NCBI GenBank assembly: GCA_022818135.1 | Contig: JAFMSR010000005.1 | Location: 24,160,175 to 24,224,174 of the forward strand | Direction: 5' to 3' | Length of the DNA stretch: 64,000 nt | DNA from: Saxidomus purpurata | Taxonomy: Eukaryota; Mollusca; Bivalvia; Venerida; Veneridae | In this document: positions 61,701 to 64,000 of the stretch, piece by piece | Numbering within the stretch: position 1 is the stretch's first letter | How the letters are laid out: the number at the start of each line of letters is the position of its first letter | Position numbers and translations under genes: made by a program | The notes under the pieces: generated by a model | What the model was told of the DNA's origin: nothing | The model's input: the letters and a program-made list of their open reading frames with translations, nothing else | The model's database searches: none

Positions 61701-63565
61701 TTTTGTCCAAAGAATGTTACACTGGTGCTGACACAAACTAAACAATAGCCAGACCAGAGTGAACAGATGTGGTAGCTGGATTTGGCTTACAGTGGTCTGT
61801 GTACTAGCAACTTGACCTTGAAAATAACTTTTTGACCGGACCACTTAGTGTTAGTATAAGAGAGGAGTGAGTAGAGTAGACGTTTATGAGACATTATCTG
61901 TGTAAATTATCGTTATTTATCAGTTTCTCAAGATACCAAACAATATTTTTATTTATATAGAGATTTTGCCGGGACCACTGGCTGAGTTCGAGCGATCGGG
62001 TGTATTTGAACAAATTAAGTTTAACTGTATGTTTTTACACTGTTCTATTTACAGATTGGCTCTGGTGAATGGTGTACCTCAATGTTTGCTGCAGATCTCA
62101 GAGAAAATGAGGTATAGTTTGTGTCACAACATACAAATATTATAGTTAAAACTTCACTGCATGTATTAGATTTACATTGTTGTAGAACAAAGAACAGTTG
62201 TGAAGGTCTGTATAGTTTACTGTACATGTCTATGCTAGGTTCTAATGCATTTCTATGCTATGTTCTATATTATACCGTTATAGACTAATGTTGAGGTCAA
62301 TATATAGTTTTGCAAGGTCAATATCATTTTTTCACAGGTCCGCAAAACTTTATATTGACCTCAACATTAGTCTACAATTATTATATTGTATACCTCATAA
62401 AACATAGTGAAAATATAACAGAAGTGGCAGCTAGAAATCTGCGCAGGTCTATACATTATTTTCCAGCACATGCTCGCTATCAGCCAACCAGGATTAAGTA
62501 TTTATGATAGGTATTCAATATACACATATTCATATGTAGAACCTTGTATGGCATAGTTGGAAGTTGAATAGATGCAAACCACAGACTGAGATAGAGTTAT
62601 GTAGATCTATAAAGACTAAATATACGGAGATTGTTTGTACATCTGTGACTGCATGAAATGGACTGCAAATATGTTGTTATCTTCCCTGCTAGTGTATGCA
62701 ACGTGAAGAATGCAGTTGTAGTCATATGGTATAAGATTAAGGTCATTTGTTAATGTCAGATTTACTGTTTATAATTCATACTAGTTTATTTAATCTTGAT
62801 TGTGAAACGAGTTCTTACAATTTATATTTATCACTCTCGTGACTCGCTCCAGATTGAACAAACCTCAAAGAGAGAGAGGGAGAGGCAATGTGGAATTATC
62901 TGTGTTTTGCCTAAGGACATTACCACTATTTGGGCACTGTTGGGGTTCAAACCCCAGACCCTCCGATCCGAAATTGAATGCACTACCACTGCACCAAGGT
63001 AGCTCCAAGGTTTACTGTTTATATGATTTGCACTTTGGTATAGCCCTATTGCAGGAATATTTTAACTTCAAACTTCTGTTCAGTCTCATTAAAAATCTGG
63101 GCAGAAGCATCTCAACTAAATTTAGTGATAGATGTTCTTGTGGTTAGGGTAGACTATGACCAGTCTATACATCATGTCAGTCTATAATTGGTCTACACTG
63201 GTCTATGTAATGTGTTTCTATTTGATATAACAAAACCTCTGAGTACTATATGCAGGAACTGTCACTAATCATTTTTGATCAGTCTAATCTATGACTTATA
63301 ATTAGAAATTTCTTGATTAAGGGATTGATTGAACACCCTGTTTTAGATAGTCACCAGGTTCAGTGTTAATCAAGTAGTCCTATGTGTTATTTTAAAGGAT
63401 ATTTCTGAGGCAGTGTGTATGCCCACAACAACGGTAGAGATATTCATGGCAACACTTGAGGACGGCTTTACATTTGAAGCTCTGCAGTATATGACGACGC
63501 AGGTCACTTTCAAGTTCTACCCACAGTCAAAGATCATCAGCGAACTCTTGAGGAATGTACTATTG
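49794..63565 (+). CDS. SLF1: SLF1-like (ANKRD32) genome-stability protein, N-terminal 818 codons; 3' end outside window
   Basis: Exons: 49794-49919, 51490-51679, 52236-52359, 53622-53805, 54397-54556, 55279-55929, 58146-58586, 58944-59207, 59895-59983, 62055-62111, 63398-63565. Each is GT-AG and phase-consistent; the last ends phase 0 at a donor, so the gene continues to the right. Residues 1-105 form BRCT1 (ICTHVVCGRLSHSEKFLGAC, GKWVLHPDYV, WLDEEQYEW). Residues about 120-205 form BRCT2 (WKVAVIAG, LLISGGAEVYN, YGVLCIRPEFIGDFLI). Residues 206-740 are polar and probably disordered, with SUMO-related and PIP-like motifs and a bipartite NLS (GRKRKADHD ... IKRRK). The final visible part (IGSGEWCTSMF, TFKFYPQSKIISELLRN) precedes the ankyrin repeats expected from the family. 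Known family role: SLF1 uses its BRCT pair to bind RAD18 and, with SLF2, brings SMC5-SMC6 to damaged or stalled DNA. The order BRCT-BRCT-linker and the motif SEKFLGACATGKW favour SLF1 over TOPBP1, BARD1 or PTIP. Confidence 0.85.
50513..51441 (+). mobile_element. 929-bp MITE with TTAA duplication (piggyBac-like)
   Basis: The left end GGGGGGTCACTG and right end CAGTGACCCCCC are perfect 12-bp inverted repeats; the match continues with one mismatch to about 16 bases. TTAA occurs immediately outside both ends (50509-50512 and 51442-51445), the target site used by piggyBac-type elements. No transposase frame remains. It lies in SLF1 intron 1; a diverged copy is at 245-1505. Confidence 0.85.
52457..52634. 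mobile_element. Foldback element: ~178-bp near-palindrome
   Basis: AAATAATCTATGGCTTGGAG and GTGCTTTATCGAAATTGAAG on the left return as the reverse complement on the right (GATAAAACACTCCAAGACAT and AGATTATTTCG). The centre near 52545 has GGAATAATTCAC / GTGAATTATTAC arms around GGGCGAAGCCC. It lies in SLF1 intron 3 and would form a long hairpin RNA. Confidence 0.75.
52840..53000. repeat. Possible dispersed repeat with two TGACGTCA-like words
   Basis: GAAGACGTCAGATT, TAATGACGTCAGTGTGATGA and CGTAAACGTTTTCATTCATA form a stretch richer in CpG than its surroundings. Similar wording (TTGACGTCAAAATG, CTACGTCATAAG) occurs near 2580-2610. Tentative. Confidence 0.3.
54000..54062. repeat. Short repeat shared with 62452-62518
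   Basis: GCATGTGATCGCTATCGGCC then AATCAGGATTAAGTATTTTT matches CACATGCTCGCTATCAGCCA and ACCAGGATTAAGTATTTATG at 62466-62505. Both lie in SLF1 introns in the same orientation. Type unknown. Confidence 0.5.
56398..57290 (+). mobile_element. Family C Helentron-like element with monomer array
   Basis: It starts TTGAGCTCACCTGGCACAAA and ends AGTCAGGTGAGCGATATAGG with a decayed GGGCCATCATGCATC hairpin. Internally three or four ~180 bp units share TGAAACCACAAGGCCTAGAG and GGACCTCTACCAAGATT. It lies in the SLF1 intron between 55930 and 58145. Confidence 0.75.
57948..58085 (+). repeat. SINE-like dispersed repeat, copy 3
   Basis: It contains GTTTACCTAACCAGAATGAC, CTCCTCCATAAAAAACTG and GGGATTCAAACCCATAACC, a good Pol III B-box match. 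It lies just before SLF1 exon 7. Confidence 0.55.
58733..58806 (+). repeat. 24-bp minisatellite
   Basis: CTGCTGTTGCTCATGTA recurs at 58737, 58761 and 58785, a 24-base period, with decayed units beyond. It lies in the SLF1 intron before exon 8. Confidence 0.75.
59566..59677 (+). repeat. 25-bp minisatellite
   Basis: GTGATGTATACCGCACCATT plus CCAAT repeats with a 25-base period (CAATG at 59591, 59616, 59641, 59666). At least four nearly identical units are present, which suggests it is young and probably length-variable. Confidence 0.9.
60104..61635. mobile_element. 1.5-kb hAT-like non-autonomous DNA transposon
   Basis: The ends are CAGGGTTTCCGCTG and CAGTGGAAACCCTG, 14-bp inverted repeats with one mismatch. 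GGTACC is present directly outside each end (60098-60103 and 61636-61641). CAGGGTTTCC-type ends are usual for hAT elements, although those normally duplicate 8 bp. The interior has GAGGGGGCACCCCTCCCGG near the right end and no long frame. Located in the SLF1 intron before exon 10. Confidence 0.75.
62281..62374. repeat. 94-bp hairpin with ~33-bp arms
   Basis: TAGACTAATGTTGAGGTCAA (62281) is the reverse complement of TTGACCTCAACATTAGTCTA (62355-62374); pairing continues through AGTTTTGC / GCAAAACT with one or two mismatches, leaving a loop of about 28 bases. It could be a tiny foldback MITE or a structured intronic RNA. Confidence 0.7.
62860..63003 (-). repeat. tRNA-derived SINE, minus orientation
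   Basis: On the minus strand from 63003: GCTACCTTGGTGCAGTGGTA (A box TGGTGCAGTGG) and, about 30 bases on, GGGGTTTGAACCCC (B box). An AGAG-rich stretch follows at 62862-62884. The spacing fits a tRNA head, but the arms do not pair well enough for a functional tRNA. Confidence 0.6.
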
Positions 63566-64000
63566 GTATGCTTTGTTTGTGTATACAAAACTATAGCTCT
63601 ATTTCAGCTTGGTTGTACAAAAAAGCAATGCTTTCCATGTGCATAGCCGTCTTAAAACGTAAAACTATAATTACTTAATTAATAAGTGCTGCACTGCTAC
63701 GCTAGTTGGCTGTGATAGATATGGGAACTGTATGGATCCAGTTTTGACTGCACCAATTTATACTGGTTGTGAGGGTCTAACATTGGTTTTCATACAGCAA
63801 GGCTCATTGGAATTTTGGCGTACAAATTTCAGAACCAAACTGTGACCCAGTCAGTATTGTTTTGCCCTGGCAGTAGAATGCCAGAATAGTGAAAATAATA
63901 TGTTCCTCAAACTGTTTTTTGTAAGCCTGGAAATAGCATACAATGTATATACTTGATATGAACACCAGAATGGCACCTATAAGTTTCTGGAAATATGAAT
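63566..64000 (+). other. SLF1 intron running off the window
   Basis: It follows the donor TTG|GTATGC at 63566. No further exon is visible before the window ends; the ankyrin-repeat exons must lie beyond. Confidence 0.6.

Noticed and set aside
62930..63003. Functional tRNA gene on the minus strand
   Set aside because: A and B boxes are present but the acceptor and anticodon arms do not pair properly; a SINE head fits better.

Overview
The window is eukaryotic, AT-rich and dominated by introns and dispersed repeats. Short GT-AG exons, protein matches to animal genes, and tandem-repeat-bearing transposons resembling the 'pearl' elements of oysters and clams point to a bivalve mollusc. The species cannot be named from sequence alone. 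Three conserved genes account for all convincing coding sequence. All gene models were assembled by hand from splice sites, reading-phase continuity and remembered family motifs, with no database search.

(1) NASP, + strand, 4838-23179: 14 coding exons, 585 codons. It is a nuclear TPR histone chaperone for H3-H4 and linker H1. A lysine/glutamate-rich exon is a symmetric phase-1 cassette, so skipping it would give about 431 residues, mirroring the long and short vertebrate forms. A CRE palindrome and an E2F-like site lie just upstream of the start.

(2) ABCD3 (PMP70), - strand, 45969-28339: 24 coding exons, 657 residues, complete. It is a peroxisomal half-ABC transporter with intact Walker A, Q-loop, signature, Walker B and H-loop. 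It is tail-to-tail with NASP.

(3) SLF1-like gene (ANKRD32), + strand, from 49794 and running off the right edge. Eleven exons give 818 codons: tandem BRCT domains, then a long disordered region with three SUMO-acceptor consensus sites, a SUMO-interacting motif, a PIP-like motif and nuclear localisation signals. Its start is preceded by a tiny upstream ORF whose stop overlaps the SLF1 start codon. It is head-to-head with ABCD3.

The introns and spacers hold several families sharing one architecture: a subterminal inverted repeat, ~145-180 bp tandem monomers, then the inverted repeat, a short hairpin and a CTTG/CTAG tail. This looks like non-autonomous Helentron-type elements. There is also a TTAA-flanked MITE, a hAT-like element with 14 bp terminal repeats, tRNA-derived SINE pieces, foldback hairpins and one LINE fragment nested inside another with its target duplication still visible. 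Long G/T homopolymer tracts interrupt some repeats and may be assembly artefacts. No bacterial-type operon, CRISPR array, convincing tRNA gene or rRNA was seen.
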